64,000 nt of DNA, from the NCBI GenBank assembly GCA_963556145.1, contig OY744464.1, positions 930,001 through 994,000 on the forward strand, given 5' to 3'. The DNA comes from Hygrocybe punicea. Lineage: Eukaryota; Basidiomycota; Agaricomycetes; Agaricales; Hygrophoraceae. The notes below the pieces were generated by a model. That model made no database searches and was not told the DNA's origin. It saw only the letters and a list, made by a program, of their open reading frames with translations. A program made the position numbers and the translations under genes. This document shows positions 63,713 through 64,000 of the stretch, piece by piece. Every line of letters begins with the position of its first letter. Position 1 is the first letter of the stretch.

Positions 63713-64000
63713 ACTGTCTTACAGCTGATTTCATAAACATGCGGAAAAGTTTAAAAAGAAATTGAGGTGTAAAAATTTTGGACTTGGTGAAATTTCTCTT
63801 GTATCTCATGGAATACTGCATGGATTGAGATGGTTATAGAGGGAAAGTTGTACTATTTCTTAAGGGCTTTCTACTCCTGTGATTACATTTGGATAATATT
63901 TAGTGTATGGTGAGTTGTAGATGAAATAACAGGGAAACCAGCACTTTTTGAGACCCAAAATGATATTGTCAAATTATGGCATCAAATGAGCTCCTATGAA
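63713..64000. other. Right edge, nothing recognised
   Basis: AT-rich sequence downstream of the decayed GDGTTHK-family gene. No feature seen. Confidence 0.5.

Noticed and set aside
1..64000. Bacterial-type operons, tRNA or rRNA genes
   Set aside because: Introns, LTR elements and LINEs show eukaryotic DNA. No cloverleaf with A and B boxes or rRNA-like stretch was recognised by eye; a tRNAscan run would be decisive.

Overview
The window looks like an accessory, transposon-packed region of a mushroom-forming basidiomycete (Agaricomycete). Genes carry many short GT-AG introns (about 35-65 nt). The repeats are typical of that group: a Tad-like LINE, a Helitron with an N-terminal extension domain, Tc1/mariner (IS630-type), PIF/Harbinger, and Ty3 retrotransposons including a chromovirus. 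I see only one intact gene that looks like a host gene, a seven-helix membrane protein at 25195-26390. Everything else is mobile, repetitive or decayed. The genus is not determined.

Layout. 1-970: decayed BCS1-like AAA ATPase. 1244-1373: hAT-like end fragment. 1923-5221: Tc1/mariner with 137-bp terminal inverted repeats, an apparently intact DDE transposase and a second gene, inserted in a dispersed repeat whose other copy lies inverted at 8615-8796. 5615-6835: N-terminal fragment of a Tnp2/CACTA-like transposase, convergent with a coiled-coil hypothetical gene (6836-8092). 8954-14778: Helitron Rep-helicase with stops and a frameshift; a divergent unknown gene follows (15043-16329). 17374-23765: full-length LINE with a 13-bp target duplication. 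25195-26390: membrane protein.

27374-47391 is a three-deep nest. A PIF/Harbinger element (86-bp TIRs, transposase plus SANT/Myb-like gene) was split inside its transposase gene by a Ty3-type retrotransposon (27640-44624; 795-bp LTRs, ACGA target duplication). That element was in turn split by a chromovirus (30052-37192; 566-bp LTRs, ATAAA target duplication). The outer retrotransposon carries, antisense and downstream of pol, a three-exon gene for a 432-residue Zn2Cys6 zinc-cluster/coiled-coil protein. The inner chromovirus appears to be self-primed (Tf1/sushi style) and its Pol ends in a chromodomain followed by an ASCH/PUA-like domain.

47493-56363 is an 8.87-kb imperfect palindrome bounded by an 8-bp target duplication (CGAGAAGG), built of hairpins, a 34-bp minisatellite and G-rich tracts, with no transposase. 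57638-59262 is a decayed 2-oxoglutarate oxygenase. 61080-63712 is a decayed member of a GDGTTHK-motif family.

A single mutational theme runs through the window. All 13 differences between the two LTR pairs are C-to-T or G-to-A changes at CpG. I count 14 in-frame TGA codons in the decayed genes of six unrelated loci, each explicable as CGA (Arg) to TGA. This suggests decay driven by deamination of methylated CpG rather than classical RIP.
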